Shown piece by piece: positions 1-6,344 of a stretch of DNA of 9,663 bases; position 1 is the stretch's first letter; the number at the start of each line of letters is the position of its first letter. Below the pieces are notes generated by a model. That model was given only the letters and a program-made list of their open reading frames with translations, was not told where the DNA came from and did no database searches. The DNA is from Pseudomonadota bacterium (GTDB lineage: Bacteria > Pseudomonadota > Gammaproteobacteria > Xanthomonadales > Xanthomonadaceae): positions 1 to 9,663 of the forward strand of contig JAFAFF010000188.1 in assembly GCA_023423605.1 (NCBI GenBank), read 5' to 3'. The position numbers and the translations under genes are program-made.

Positions 1-231
1 GACGAAGGCAGCGCCCTTGTAAGCCTCTTCGCGATCCAGAGTGGCAACAAGGTTCAATTCCTTGTTGGAGAGGAAGTCCTCGATTTCGCGATCTTCGATC
101 GGCGCTTGCCTTGCATTTATCTTCTCAACCCGATCGGCGTTGATATCAAATGCAACTACCTGATGGTGTTGGGCCAGCAGAACGGCATTGGAAAGGCCGA
201 CATAGCCTGTCCCGGCCACGGCAATCTTCAT
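1..231 (-). CDS. ugd: UDP-glucose 6-dehydrogenase, N-terminal part (cut by window edge)
   Basis: The reverse strand starts with ATG at 231 and reads 77 codons to the edge without a stop. The protein begins MKIAVAGTGYVGLSNAVLLA, a Rossmann NAD-binding start with the GxGYVGLS signature of the UDP-glucose/GDP-mannose dehydrogenase family. The acidic residue ending strand beta2 follows (VVAFDINADRV). The stretch HHQVVAFDI and the later PIEDREIEDFL closely resemble enterobacterial Ugd rather than GDP-mannose dehydrogenases. Ugd oxidises UDP-glucose twice with NAD to UDP-glucuronate in the cytoplasm, a precursor for acidic exopolysaccharide, capsule and LPS sugars. An AAGG Shine-Dalgarno lies about 10 nt before the ATG. 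The gene is divergent from the wzc-like gene across a long spacer. The catalytic cysteine and C-terminal UDP-binding domain lie outside the window, so another nucleotide-sugar dehydrogenase is not fully excluded. Confidence 0.88.
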   Translation of the reverse strand, partial: MKIAVAGTGYVGLSNAVLLAQHHQVVAFDINADRVEKINARQAPIEDREIEDFLSNKELNLVATLDREEAYKGAAFV

Positions 232-960
232 TGCGGGGATCCTTGTGTCTGAATGACGCTGCATATTTCTGGGGGAGATGAGTCTGCCAGCATGGATCTG
301 CCGCCGTTATACGGAGCACGGTGAAGTCTCGCCAATGCGTTCATGTCTGACGCAGGTTAGTGGCGCTCAACTCGCAAGACCGGTATGTGGGGGGCGATCC
401 TTGTTGGTGTAGGGAATCCTACTACACGAGCAGGCGAAGTGTTCCACTTCCTCAAACACCCGTAGATGTGAATTCAGGCCGATACTCCACTGGCGTACCT
501 AGGTGGTTGGCGGCGCAGTCTGGCTTCCCGGCAGAGAAGTCTCCTCCCCATTGTTGTGATCCTTCAGTGGCACCCGAATTCCGTGCAGCAGACCTGTGTC
601 CGAGTTGCGGAGAGAGCGGGGCAGGGATCATACGCCAGACGCCGCCTGGAGGCGATATGAAGACAAGCCGCAGGCGCCGCCTAGACCGTGGGTATGGCGA
701 GCTAGCTGATCGTTCATCGGTCCCGCATCTGCAAGCCGCGATCAGGGGGCGCCAACGAGCTTGAATGAGGTAGACTGGGGCGCTCGGAAGCGCTTGGTGA
801 CCGATGCAATAGCTGTCAGATGTGATGCTTGCGTGATGCTGGCGAGCTGAGTTTGCCTATATTGTGCGCTTGCCGGCTAGATGTGAATGCTGTGATATGT
901 AACCTGCCCTCTCCGCAGTCCTGCGCTCGGCGCTGCTGCTCCTGTAAATAAGTGGAAGCG
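232..960. other. Long gene-poor spacer between divergent ugd and wzc-like genes
   Basis: About 730 bp without a gene I can support. A 134-codon open frame (360-764, plus, GTG start) has a Cys/Arg/Pro-rich composition with no recognisable motif, so I treat it as chance. Visible structure includes a perfect hairpin GAAGTG-TTC-CACTTC (436-450), a GTAGG/CCTAC hairpin (about 409-422), and several TGTGA half-sites in the last 140 bp, including AGATGTGATGC (818-828) and AGATGTGAATGC (879-890). A weak sigma70-like pair, TTGCCG (870-875) and TGATAT (893-898) with a 17-nt spacer, could drive the wzc-like gene. I see no clear JUMPstart/ops element. The length suggests promoters for both genes and perhaps a regulated leader. 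Confidence 0.45.
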
Positions 961-3183
961 ATGACAAAGCAATCGGAATCACGCGTGGTCAAGGAAGATG
1001 AGATTGATCTGCGTGAGTTGTTGGGTGTCATTCTTGACCGTAAGTGGCTCATCATCAGTGTCACCGCGGCTCTGTTCGTGATGGGCGTTCTATACGCTCT
1101 ATTTGCAGCGCCTGTTTACTCGGCACAGGCGATGTTGCAGGTTGAATCAAAGATGCCATCCATTCCAGGTATTTCTGACCTGGCGTCCATGGGCGGTACC
1201 ACCAGCTCCGCCGCCACCACTGAAGTCGCATTGTTGACATCCCGTACAGTCATCGGCACGGCGGTTGATGCGCTGCAACTGGACGTCGTGGCGACGCCAC
1301 GCCGGTTCCCCGTGCTTGGGGATTATTTTGCCCGCCGGTTCACGCCGGCCAGTCCCGGTGATGTTGCCCCGTCGCATTTCGGCGCCGACAGCTATGGATG
1401 GGGGGGCGAGCTTCTGCAGATCCACGGTTTCAACGTTCCGGAGTATTTGATCGGGATGCCGCTGGTGTTGCAGGCCGGCTCGGCTGGTGCCTATGTGCTT
1501 TATGACGCGGATGGTGGCGAAATTCTCCGAGGGAACGTCGGCAAGACGGCACAGGGAAGGGGCGTTACGCTTGACGTGATGGCGATGCGGGCAAATCCAG
1601 GTACGCGATTCGACCTCACCAAGCTGCGGCGATTCGACGTCGTTTCTCAGTTGCAGCGGGCGGTACAGGCAGTCGAACAGGGTAAGGAGTCCGGGATTCT
1701 GCAGGTCAGCTATGAGAACACTGATCCTGTACGGGCCGAAGCCGTGGTAGAACGTGTTGCCGAGTCCTATGTTCGCCAGAACGTCGAACGCAGCTCGGCC
1801 GAAGCTGCTTCTCAGTTGGAGTTCGTGAAAGAGCAATTGCCGGTGGTGCGCCGTCAGGTCGAAGCTGCCCAGGTCGCGATGACTGCCTACCAATCCAAGG
1901 CAAACTCGGTCGACATCACCATGCAGACCAAGGGTCTGCTGGATCAGGAAGTCGCCGTCGAGGCCAGCATCCAGCAACTGCGCCTCAAACAGGCGGAGAT
2001 GGATCGCAGCTTCACCCGCGAGCATCCGGCCTACCGGGCGCTTCTCTCGCAGATCGCCAGTCTGGAGGCGCGCAAGTCAGGCTTCCAGCGTGAAGTGGGT
2101 AATCTGCCGGACACCCAGCAGGAGCTGCTGCGCCTGACGCGCGATCTGCAGGTCAGCAATGAGATGTATACCGCGCTGCTCAACCAGGCTCAGCAGCTGG
2201 ATGTGGCGCGCGCAGGTGCGGTCGGCAATGTACGCATCGTTGATCCGGCTGCGGTAGATATCGCCAACCCGGTAAAGCCGCGCAAGTCGCTGATCGTGGC
2301 CATCGCTACGTTGCTTGGTGGTTTCCTGTCTGTTGCCTTTGTTTTCCTTCAGCGCATGCTCAACCCCGGCATCGAGGATCCCGAAGATATCGAGGGACTC
2401 GGTCTGCCGGTCTACGCCGCCATCCCGCTCAGCGTGTCCAGCGCTATGCCCAAGCTGCGCAAGGGTAAGCATGGCACCCGTGTGGTTGCCGATGGCCGCC
2501 AGCACCTGTTGGCCACCAGGGATCCGGCAGATCCTGCGGTGGAGGCGTTGCGCAGCCTGCTTACCAGTCTGCATTTCGCCATGCTGGAAGCCAAGAACAA
2601 TATCCTCACCATCTCCGGCCCGCGTCCTGGTGTCGGCAAGACGTTCGTGTCCAGCAACCTGGCAGCCGTCATCGCCCAGGCAGGCCAGCGTGTGCTGGTG
2701 ATCGATGCGGACATGCGCAAGGGCACGCTGCACAAGCTGCTGGGCATTTCCCAGCAGAATGGCCTGTCGGATGTACTGGGTGGAAAGCTGGCAGTTGAGG
2801 CCGCCATTCATCCGCTTCCAGGCCTGGAGAACATGCACTACATGGTGCGTGGCGACGTGCCGCCCAATCCGTCGGAGCTGCTGATGCATCCGCGCTTCCA
2901 GCAGATGCTGGAGTCGCTGTCGCAACAGTACGATCTGGTCATCGTGGATACGCCGCCGATTCTGGCGGTCACCGACGCTGCGCTGGTGGCTACCCACGCA
3001 GGCTCCAGCCTGCTGGTCACCCGTTTCGGCGTGAACCAGGCCAAGGAAATCCTGTTGACCATGCAGCGCTTCGAACAGAATGGCGTGCAGGTAAAGGGCG
3101 CCATCTTCAATGCGGTCGAGAAGCGCGCTACCGGTTACTACAGTTATGGTTATTACGAATACGCTTCGGACGACAAGGGCTGA
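961..3183 (+). CDS. wzc: Wzc-like polysaccharide co-polymerase / BY-family tyrosine autokinase
   Basis: A 740-aa inner-membrane protein that sets exopolysaccharide or capsule polymer length and couples assembly to export. The domain order is complete. An N-terminal Wzz domain has membrane segment 1 at about 27-50 (residues numbered from 961). A large periplasmic, partly coiled-coil region carries the GNVR signature (422-425) and the Pro-rich NPVKPRKS (from 436). Membrane segment 2 is at about 441-465. The cytoplasmic kinase has Walker A GPRPGVGKT (K560), Walker A' VLVIDADMRKG (578-588) and Walker B LVIVDTPP (D663). The C-terminus has six tyrosines in nine residues (726-734, YYSYGYYEY), the usual autophosphorylation cluster. 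This fused kinase distinguishes it from Xanthomonas GumC. In-frame starts are GTG 952 and ATG 961. I prefer ATG, with AGTGGAAG just upstream, though neither site is strong. No wza or wzb homolog is beside it, and a terminator follows at once. Confidence 0.93.
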   Translation: MTKQSESRVVKEDEIDLRELLGVILDRKWLIISVTAALFVMGVLYALFAAPVYSAQAMLQVESKMPSIPGISDLASMGGTTSSAATTEVALLTSRTVIGTAVDALQLDVVATPRRFPVLGDYFARRFTPASPGDVAPSHFGADSYGWGGELLQIHGFNVPEYLIGMPLVLQAGSAGAYVLYDADGGEILRGNVGKTAQGRGVTLDVMAMRANPGTRFDLTKLRRFDVVSQLQRAVQAVEQGKESGILQVSYENTDPVRAEAVVERVAESYVRQNVERSSAEAASQLEFVKEQLPVVRRQVEAAQVAMTAYQSKANSVDITMQTKGLLDQEVAVEASIQQLRLKQAEMDRSFTREHPAYRALLSQIASLEARKSGFQREVGNLPDTQQELLRLTRDLQVSNEMYTALLNQAQQLDVARAGAVGNVRIVDPAAVDIANPVKPRKSLIVAIATLLGGFLSVAFVFLQRMLNPGIEDPEDIEGLGLPVYAAIPLSVSSAMPKLRKGKHGTRVVADGRQHLLATRDPADPAVEALRSLLTSLHFAMLEAKNNILTISGPRPGVGKTFVSSNLAAVIAQAGQRVLVIDADMRKGTLHKLLGISQQNGLSDVLGGKLAVEAAIHPLPGLENMHYMVRGDVPPNPSELLMHPRFQQMLESLSQQYDLVIVDTPPILAVTDAALVATHAGSSLLVTRFGVNQAKEILLTMQRFEQNGVQVKGAIFNAVEKRATGYYSYGYYEYASDDKG

Positions 3184-3207
3184 GGCCGGTTGTCCGGTTT
3201 GATGGCG

Positions 3208-3237
3208 AAGGCCCGGTGCAGTGCGCCGGGCCTTTTT
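3208..3237 (+). terminator. Rho-independent terminator of the wzc-like gene
   Basis: A perfect 9-bp stem, AAGGCCCGG (3208-3216) with CCGGGCCTT (3226-3234), a 9-nt loop, and a T run at 3233-3237. It begins 24 nt after the stop codon. This marks the wzc-like gene as the end of its transcript, and probably monocistronic. Confidence 0.9.
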
Positions 3238-3260
3238 CGTTGGATGGGCGTTTCAGCGGA

Positions 3261-3285
3261 GCAGCGGGGCAGAGCCCCGCTCTAC
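3261..3285 (-). repeat. SMAG/GTAG-type REP element (single)
   Basis: The GC-rich palindrome GCGGGGC-AGA-GCCCCGC ends in TCTAC, so the element reads GTAG-first on the minus strand. It matches the other copies in this window and the SMAG family of Stenotrophomonas. Its GTAG supplies the TAG stop (3282-3284) of the minus-strand gene 3282-3701. It also lies between two convergent genes, just beyond the wzc-like terminator. Confidence 0.88.
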
Positions 3286-3701
3286 CTTGGGCTGCCGTTC
3301 ATGCCCTCATCCACCGCATCGAACAGCTCCCGGCCCGCCATCAGCAAACCTTCCACCATATGCGCCCCCAGCACCGGTTCGCTGCTTTCGCCCTCCCGGC
3401 AATGATGCGCGGCGTCCAGAATCTGCACGATGGTGCTCAGCCCGGCGAGCTTGCGGCTGATCGCGGCGGCGCGGTTCTGGTGGAACACGGACACCGGCCT
3501 TGTATCACGGCACTGCTCGTCCGCCGCGAAGGCGCGGTGGCGTTCGCGAAACAGGCTCACGACGCGGTCGCTGGTGGCGTCCATGCTGTTCTGGCTGTCC
3601 AGGATGCGCTCCAGCCTCCTGATGAAATTCGGCGATAAGTCATGCACGGCATCGCCTATCAAGGCATGCAGGCGGGCGCTGGCAGGGGAGGGCGGAATCA
3701 T
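3282..3701 (-). CDS. Hypothetical protein, 139 aa, unrecognised family
   Basis: The frame is longer (to 3779), but I start it at ATG 3701 because GAGG lies 7 nt upstream and the extra N-terminus is Arg/Pro-rich and not protein-like. Codon choice inside is strongly G/C at third positions, like the neighbours. The protein is soluble, with no signal peptide or membrane segment, and looks mostly helical: a helix with LIGDAVHDL near residue 14, an Arg-rich central part (FRERHRAFAADEQ), then two amphipathic helices (KLAGLSTIVQILDAA and MVEGLLMAGRELFDAV). The two-helix C-terminal layout vaguely recalls small DUF3077/DUF6124-type proteins, but I cannot identify it. No function is proposed. It is convergent with the wzc-like gene, and its stop codon is formed by the border of a REP element, so its C-terminus may have been set by that element. 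Confidence 0.72.
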   Translation of the reverse strand: MIPPSPASARLHALIGDAVHDLSPNFIRRLERILDSQNSMDATSDRVVSLFRERHRAFAADEQCRDTRPVSVFHQNRAAAISRKLAGLSTIVQILDAAHHCREGESSEPVLGAHMVEGLLMAGRELFDAVDEGMNGSPR

Positions 3702-4095
3702 CGGTAGCCTCGCATCGCGGGGAGGCCACCTGCGCCGGAGCGCGAGGTGGCGGACGGTGCGGGTTGGCGTACCGGACAATGTCGCTCGCTAAACCGGCGG
3801 ATCGGGAAGACCCCCGCGCACCGCCCGCCGTGGAACCGGCAAGGCAATGCATTCTCCGCCGTGCCCATAGGGCAGCAACAGAGTTGAACGAGCAAGCATT
3901 GAACGGGACGCCAATCCCGGCTGATGCCAGACGCACCAGCCCGGCTATCGTGCGCAGCCCCGGCGCCGAACGTACATGAGGAAAGTTGCGAATCCTGCAC
4001 GTTGCGTGAGGCGACAACAGGAAAGGCGAAGCCGTCATTCTGCCAACAGGGTGGGCCGCCCGGGCGGCCGTGAATGGTCATCCCCGGCGCAGCAT
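3702..4095. other. Intergenic spacer, no supported gene
   Basis: About 390 bp between two minus-strand genes. Open frames run through it on both strands, but their translations are rich in Arg, Pro, Cys and His, lack motifs, and have no plausible ribosome-binding start. It holds the promoter region of gene 3282-3701, where I see no convincing -35/-10 pair. It also holds a 16-bp perfect GC palindrome at 4054-4069. Confidence 0.5.
4054..4069. repeat. Perfect 16-bp GC palindrome
   Basis: GGCCGCCCGGGCGGCC is its own reverse complement. It lies 27 bp beyond the stop codon of the minus-strand DUF4126-type gene, where a terminator would be expected. No T run follows on either strand, so it is at best a stem that slows exonucleases, or simply part of a GC-rich spacer. 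Confidence 0.45.
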
Positions 4096-4560
4096 TCAAC
4101 CGTTACGCGCGGCGTGCTGCGTGATAAGCGCGGCGGCACCCACGGCGATGGCATCCTCCACCGCACCGGTGGGTGTCTGCCCGTAACGCGCAATGGCGCG
4201 CATGCGCAGGTTGAAGGTGAGGTAGGCCGCACCGATGGCCGTACCGGCACCCAGTGCCGCGCCCAGGTGGCGCTGGCGTCGGGGAGCCAGGGCTGCCCCG
4301 GCGATGACGCCAGTGGCCACGCGCGCGATCATGCCGGTCAGGACAATCCGGTCCGGCGCGGTCTTCATCTTGTCGCCCAGCAGTTCGCCGCCGGCCAGGG
4401 CCAGCATGCCGCCGCTGGCAAGTTTGTTGGACAGCAGGCGCGGGGCGCCGTTGTCGGCCGGAAGCGTGCCGCTGCGTGCTGCGTTGGTGACCGCGGCCAA
4501 GGGGGTCATGGCGCGCATGCCGGCCACTGCGCCCATCAGGATCGAATGAATCAGTGCCAT
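4096..4560 (-). CDS. DUF4126-type integral membrane protein
   Basis: A 154-aa hydrophobic protein starting at ATG 4560, with GAGG 7 nt upstream. Gly/Ala-rich membrane stretches lie at about 4-26, 47-62, 72-92, 99-118 and 133-149. The early GAVAGMRAMTPLA and the central GGELLGDKMKTAPDR fit the DUF4126 family (small inner-membrane proteins of unknown function), in which a Gly-x-Arg near the start and an acidic/Lys motif between membrane segments recur. The family name is my recognition from these motifs and length, not a search result. The loop after the third segment is basic (APRRQRHLG), which would place it in the cytoplasm. The gene is divergent from the BLUF photoreceptor gene and shares a 143-bp control region with it. 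No substrate or partner is known. Confidence 0.83.
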   Translation of the reverse strand: MALIHSILMGAVAGMRAMTPLAAVTNAARSGTLPADNGAPRLLSNKLASGGMLALAGGELLGDKMKTAPDRIVLTGMIARVATGVIAGAALAPRRQRHLGAALGAGTAIGAAYLTFNLRMRAIARYGQTPTGAVEDAIAVGAAALITQHAARNG

Positions 4561-4703
4561 GGAATGCCTCGGTTGGTGGGCGTTGCCCTGCAGCGTAGAG
4601 GGGCCTGCGTATGCGTCATGGCAACGCGGTGGCAGGGGCGTGCTGGCAGCTGCGTTGGCAAGGTATTATCCGCAGGTCAACTGATGGACGCATGAGGTGC
4701 GCA
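4561..4703. promoter_or_regulatory. Shared divergent control region, DUF4126 gene / BLUF gene
   Basis: 143 bp separate the two starts. On the plus strand, TATTAT (4664-4669) is a reasonable -10 for the BLUF gene, but the hexamer 17 nt upstream (TGCTGG) is a poor -35, so an activator or another sigma factor may be used. GAGGTG (4694-4699) is the BLUF ribosome-binding site, 4 nt before ATG 4704. I cannot place a minus-strand promoter with confidence. Confidence 0.4.
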
Positions 4704-5141
4704 ATGCCGATCCGCGCGATCGCGTACGTGAGTGAAGCTGCACACGGGTTGGGCATCGATGCGGTGGACGACAGGATCCGGGAGGCCGGCACCTTCAACA
4801 TCAGCGCGGGTGTCACCGGGGTGCTTCTGTTCGACGGTTCGCGCTTCCTGCAATACGTGGAAGGCCCGGAAGACGGGCTCGCGGTGGCGTACAGCCGCAT
4901 CACCAACGCGGCCTCCCACAGCCGCATCGTCGAACTGGGGCGCACAAGGACCGGCTGCCGGAACCTTCCTTACTGGTCGATGCGGCTGTTGCACGTTGAA
5001 CCCGGCGAACTGCAGGCGGTGGCGAACGGCGACTGGAGCAGTTTCGTGGTCCGGCAGAGTCACGACGGCGGGTCACTCCACGGCGTAGAGATCCTCGCCC
5101 GTGTCCTGATCCCGTTCCTGGGCCACCCACCCGAACGGTAA
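4704..5141 (+). CDS. Short BLUF-domain blue-light photoreceptor
   Basis: A 145-aa cytoplasmic protein. The BLUF domain spans about residues 2-96 and binds FAD; the rest (about 97-145) would form the C-terminal helical cap of short BLUF proteins. Starting at ATG 4704, the key photocycle residues are Tyr8 (AIAYVSEA), Asn32 (FNISAGVTG), Gln50 (FLQYVEG), Trp91 and Met93 (YWSMRLL). These are the known flavin-site positions and, as I recall, carry the same numbers as in cyanobacterial PixD (Slr1694), so a light-active protein of PixD-like architecture is expected. An upstream ATG (4692) and the frame back to 4611 are disfavoured because GAGGTG precedes 4704. No output domain (EAL, GGDEF, cyclase) is fused, so signalling must go through a partner. 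The TAA stop lies in the border of a REP element. The neighbour across the promoter is a DUF4126 gene, which gives no clue to the partner. Confidence 0.9.
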   Translation: MPIRAIAYVSEAAHGLGIDAVDDRIREAGTFNISAGVTGVLLFDGSRFLQYVEGPEDGLAVAYSRITNAASHSRIVELGRTRTGCRNLPYWSMRLLHVEPGELQAVANGDWSSFVVRQSHDGGSLHGVEILARVLIPFLGHPPER

Positions 5142-5160
5142 TGCCGGGCTCTGCCCGGCA
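5138..5160 (+). repeat. Variant SMAG-type REP element with GTAA border
   Basis: GCCGGGC-TCT-GCCCGGC is identical to the core of other copies here, but it is preceded by GTAAT instead of GTAGA. The TAA (5139-5141) is the stop codon of the BLUF gene. It is the only copy lacking the canonical GTAG, consistent with drift of the border to suit the stop codon or with an imperfect element. Confidence 0.75.
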
Positions 5161-5235
5161 ACCCATGACCGCTCGACCAATACGAATCCCCCGCCGCGCA
5201 GTCAGCTGTTCTTCACCGGCTCTAGAGGGGGCGGC

Positions 5236-5649
5236 GTGGTGCAATCCAGCTCCCACCATCGAGTCCTGCCTGCCGCCATGGAACTCCTGACCTGGGTTAT
5301 TGGTGCCGCAGCGGTGTTTGCCGCGCCGCTTGGAATTGTCACCGCCGTGCACTTCGTGGTGAGGATGCACAGGCGCTCGGCCGAGGCACGCCTGAAGGCC
5401 CTGCGGATGGCTTCTCCGGTCGTGGCGGTTGCCGCCGTTCCACCTGCCAGCATGCCACGCCCCCAGGTGGTGGCTGCGGGATGCGGGGGAGGGGCTTCGC
5501 CGCGACCCTTTGAGGGCATCGCTGCCGATGGCCTGCGCGATGTCGTGCCTGCTGGCGGTTACGCAATGGAGGTCCGTGAGGCGGCACGGGAGGATGTGCG
5601 GCATGGGGAGTGGGCAGGGGCTGCCAGCATTCGCGGCACCGCTGCCTGA
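5236..5649 (+). CDS. Small predicted membrane protein, 137 aa, unrecognised
   Basis: GTG 5236 is preceded by GAGG with a 7-nt gap, a good ribosome-binding site. The alternative ATG 5278 has none but would put the membrane helix at the very N-terminus (123 aa). One strong hydrophobic segment lies just after that Met (WVIGAAAVFAAPLGIVTAV), followed at once by a basic stretch (RMHRRSAEARLKALRM), so an N-out/C-in anchor is likely. The remaining 80 or so residues are Ala/Val/Pro/Gly-rich, low in complexity and probably disordered. I do not recognise a family. Codon use is GC-rich at third positions, and the competing minus-strand frames read as Pro/Arg/His-rich shadows. Its first 45 residues from ATG 5278 weakly resemble the 47-aa protein at 5848-5991 (M-x-LL, Ala-rich helix, basic tail). 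Confidence 0.55.
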   Translation: MVQSSSHHRVLPAAMELLTWVIGAAAVFAAPLGIVTAVHFVVRMHRRSAEARLKALRMASPVVAVAAVPPASMPRPQVVAAGCGGGASPRPFEGIAADGLRDVVPAGGYAMEVREAAREDVRHGEWAGAASIRGTAA

Positions 5650-5688
5650 TCCGTGCTGGCTGCGGGGATGTGACGACTGGATGAACGG

Positions 5689-5820
5689 CGTCAAATAATT
5701 GACGAAATGCCCCGACCGGTTCGCCGTTAATGAGCGTCAGTTCACAAAAATTTAGCGTGCAGTGACGGTAATCTGTCCCTGAACCGTTACGTTCTGACGC
5801 AATATGCACGCATCGGTTCA
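5689..5820. promoter_or_regulatory. Intergenic region rich in inverted repeats
   Basis: An AT-richer stretch upstream of the small-gene run. It contains CGTCAA-ATAA-TTGACG (5689-5704), the pair GCGTCAG (5734-5740) / CTGACGC (5794-5800), and the pair TGAACCG (5780-5786) / CGGTTCA (5814-5820), with another CGGTTC at 5717-5722. Such paired arms suggest operator sites or RNA structure ahead of the 47-aa gene. I find no well-spaced -35/-10 pair. Confidence 0.35.
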
Positions 5821-5847
5821 CCTCCCCCCGTTCCGGTAGTTCGTGCC

Positions 5848-5991
5848 ATGACTCTACTTTTTGCCCTGCTGCAGGTTGCGGCTGCGTTTGCATGTGTCAT
5901 CGGTTTTGCCCAGCTGTGTGTCTGGACCTGGCAACGGCAGAAAGGGCCAAGGCCCTCCTTGGCGCGCGCGTTCTATCGGCGTTCGGGGTGA
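5848..5991 (+). CDS. Small single-membrane-segment protein, 47 aa, unrecognised
   Basis: ATG 5848 to TGA 5991. The protein opens with one continuous hydrophobic helix of about 26 residues (starting MTLLFALLQVAAAFACVIGF), then turns strongly basic (QRQKGPRPSLARAFYRRSG), so it should sit in the inner membrane with its C-terminus in the cytoplasm. It has two cysteines in the helix and three tryptophan/phenylalanine positions near its end. There is no strong Shine-Dalgarno (only GGTAG upstream), which lowers confidence. It starts a close series: 66 bp separate its stop from the next small gene on the same strand. Alternatives are a toxin-like small hydrophobic peptide or a chance frame; no antitoxin RNA is evident. 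Confidence 0.45.
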   Translation: MTLLFALLQVAAAFACVIGFAQLCVWTWQRQKGPRPSLARAFYRRSG

Positions 5992-6057
5992 CACTGAATT
6001 GTCATGGGGATGGTTCGATCATCTGCATGACGTAACACGCACGATTGAGGCGAATCC

Positions 6058-6231
6058 ATGGAGCGTTTTTCTTACGCGTACAAAAAGGTGCGCGGCTGGC
6101 ATGTGGGACCGCTCCTTGCCGCCTGGTTGGCGGTGCGTTATGGGCTGACCGGCGATACCGGACGCTTCCATTCGCATGGGGGGTGGCGTGTTTCCCGCCT
6201 GCGCGAGGGACACAGCGGCGAGGACGAGTGA
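6058..6231 (+). CDS. Small basic protein, 57 aa, paralog 1 of a tandem pair
   Basis: ATG 6058 with GAGG 7 nt upstream (6047-6050), an excellent start. The protein is short and rich in Arg, Gly, Trp and His, with an acidic end (GEDE). It shares with the next small gene the pattern RFxYAYxKxRxWHVGP, then AAWxAxRYxxTGDxGRF, then SHGGWxxSRLR: about 32 of 50 aligned residues. Among codons for shared residues about 13 differ only at the third base, which indicates selection on this reading frame and argues against the minus-strand frame. There is no signal peptide and no long hydrophobic segment, only a moderately hydrophobic centre (GPLLAAWLAVRYGL). I do not recognise the family. TTGTCA at 5999-6004 could be a -35, but no good -10 follows. 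Confidence 0.72.
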   Translation: MERFSYAYKKVRGWHVGPLLAAWLAVRYGLTGDTGRFHSHGGWRVSRLREGHSGEDE

Positions 6232-6301
6232 GGCGGATAGGCGCTGCCTTCTTTTACGACAAGTCTCATTGTGGTGATGGCCAAGCGCACCTAGCGTGAC
6301 T

Positions 6302-6320
6302 GGGCAGTTGTTCGCTGCCC
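6302..6320 (+). other. Perfect hairpin upstream of paralog 2
   Basis: GGGCAG-TTGTTCG-CTGCCC (6-bp stem, 7-nt loop) ends 24 nt before ATG 6345. There is no T run, so it is not a typical terminator. Because the downstream gene lacks a Shine-Dalgarno, the hairpin may influence its translation or mark the 5' end of a separate transcript. Confidence 0.4.
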
Positions 6321-6344
6321 CTGTCCGCTCCTGTGCGTGTTCCC

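Noticed and set aside
360..764. 134-codon plus-strand open frame (GTG start) in the ugd/wzc spacer
   Set aside because: Cys/Arg/Pro-rich translation without motifs, no ribosome-binding site, and composition unlike neighbouring genes; kept only as part of the spacer description.
1147..2997. Long minus-strand open frames opposite the wzc-like gene
   Set aside because: They lie antisense to a well-identified kinase, and their His/Arg/Gln-rich translations are typical shadows of a GC-rich gene.
3640..4099. Two overlapping minus-strand frames in the spacer before the 139-aa gene
   Set aside because: Low-complexity Arg/Pro/Cys composition and no plausible start; the real gene start is ATG 3701 with its own GAGG.
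4597..4612. Possible degenerate REP (GTAGAGGGGCCTG) before the BLUF gene
   Set aside because: Only the GTAGAG start matches; the second stem arm is absent, so it is not a supportable element.
3976..4695. 239-codon plus-strand frame across the DUF4126-type gene
   Set aside because: Gly/Arg/His-rich shadow of the minus-strand membrane protein, which has a coherent hydrophobic pattern and a ribosome-binding site.
5777..5823. Strong Shine-Dalgarno (GGAGGTG) followed by ATG on the minus strand
   Set aside because: The frame from this ATG stops after eight codons, so it is not a gene; a tiny leader peptide cannot be excluded but nothing supports one.
4900..5893. Long minus-strand frames (264 and 184 codons) opposite the BLUF and small-membrane-protein genes
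   Set aside because: Pro/Arg/His-rich translations with no domain, antisense to the BLUF gene whose key residues are certain.
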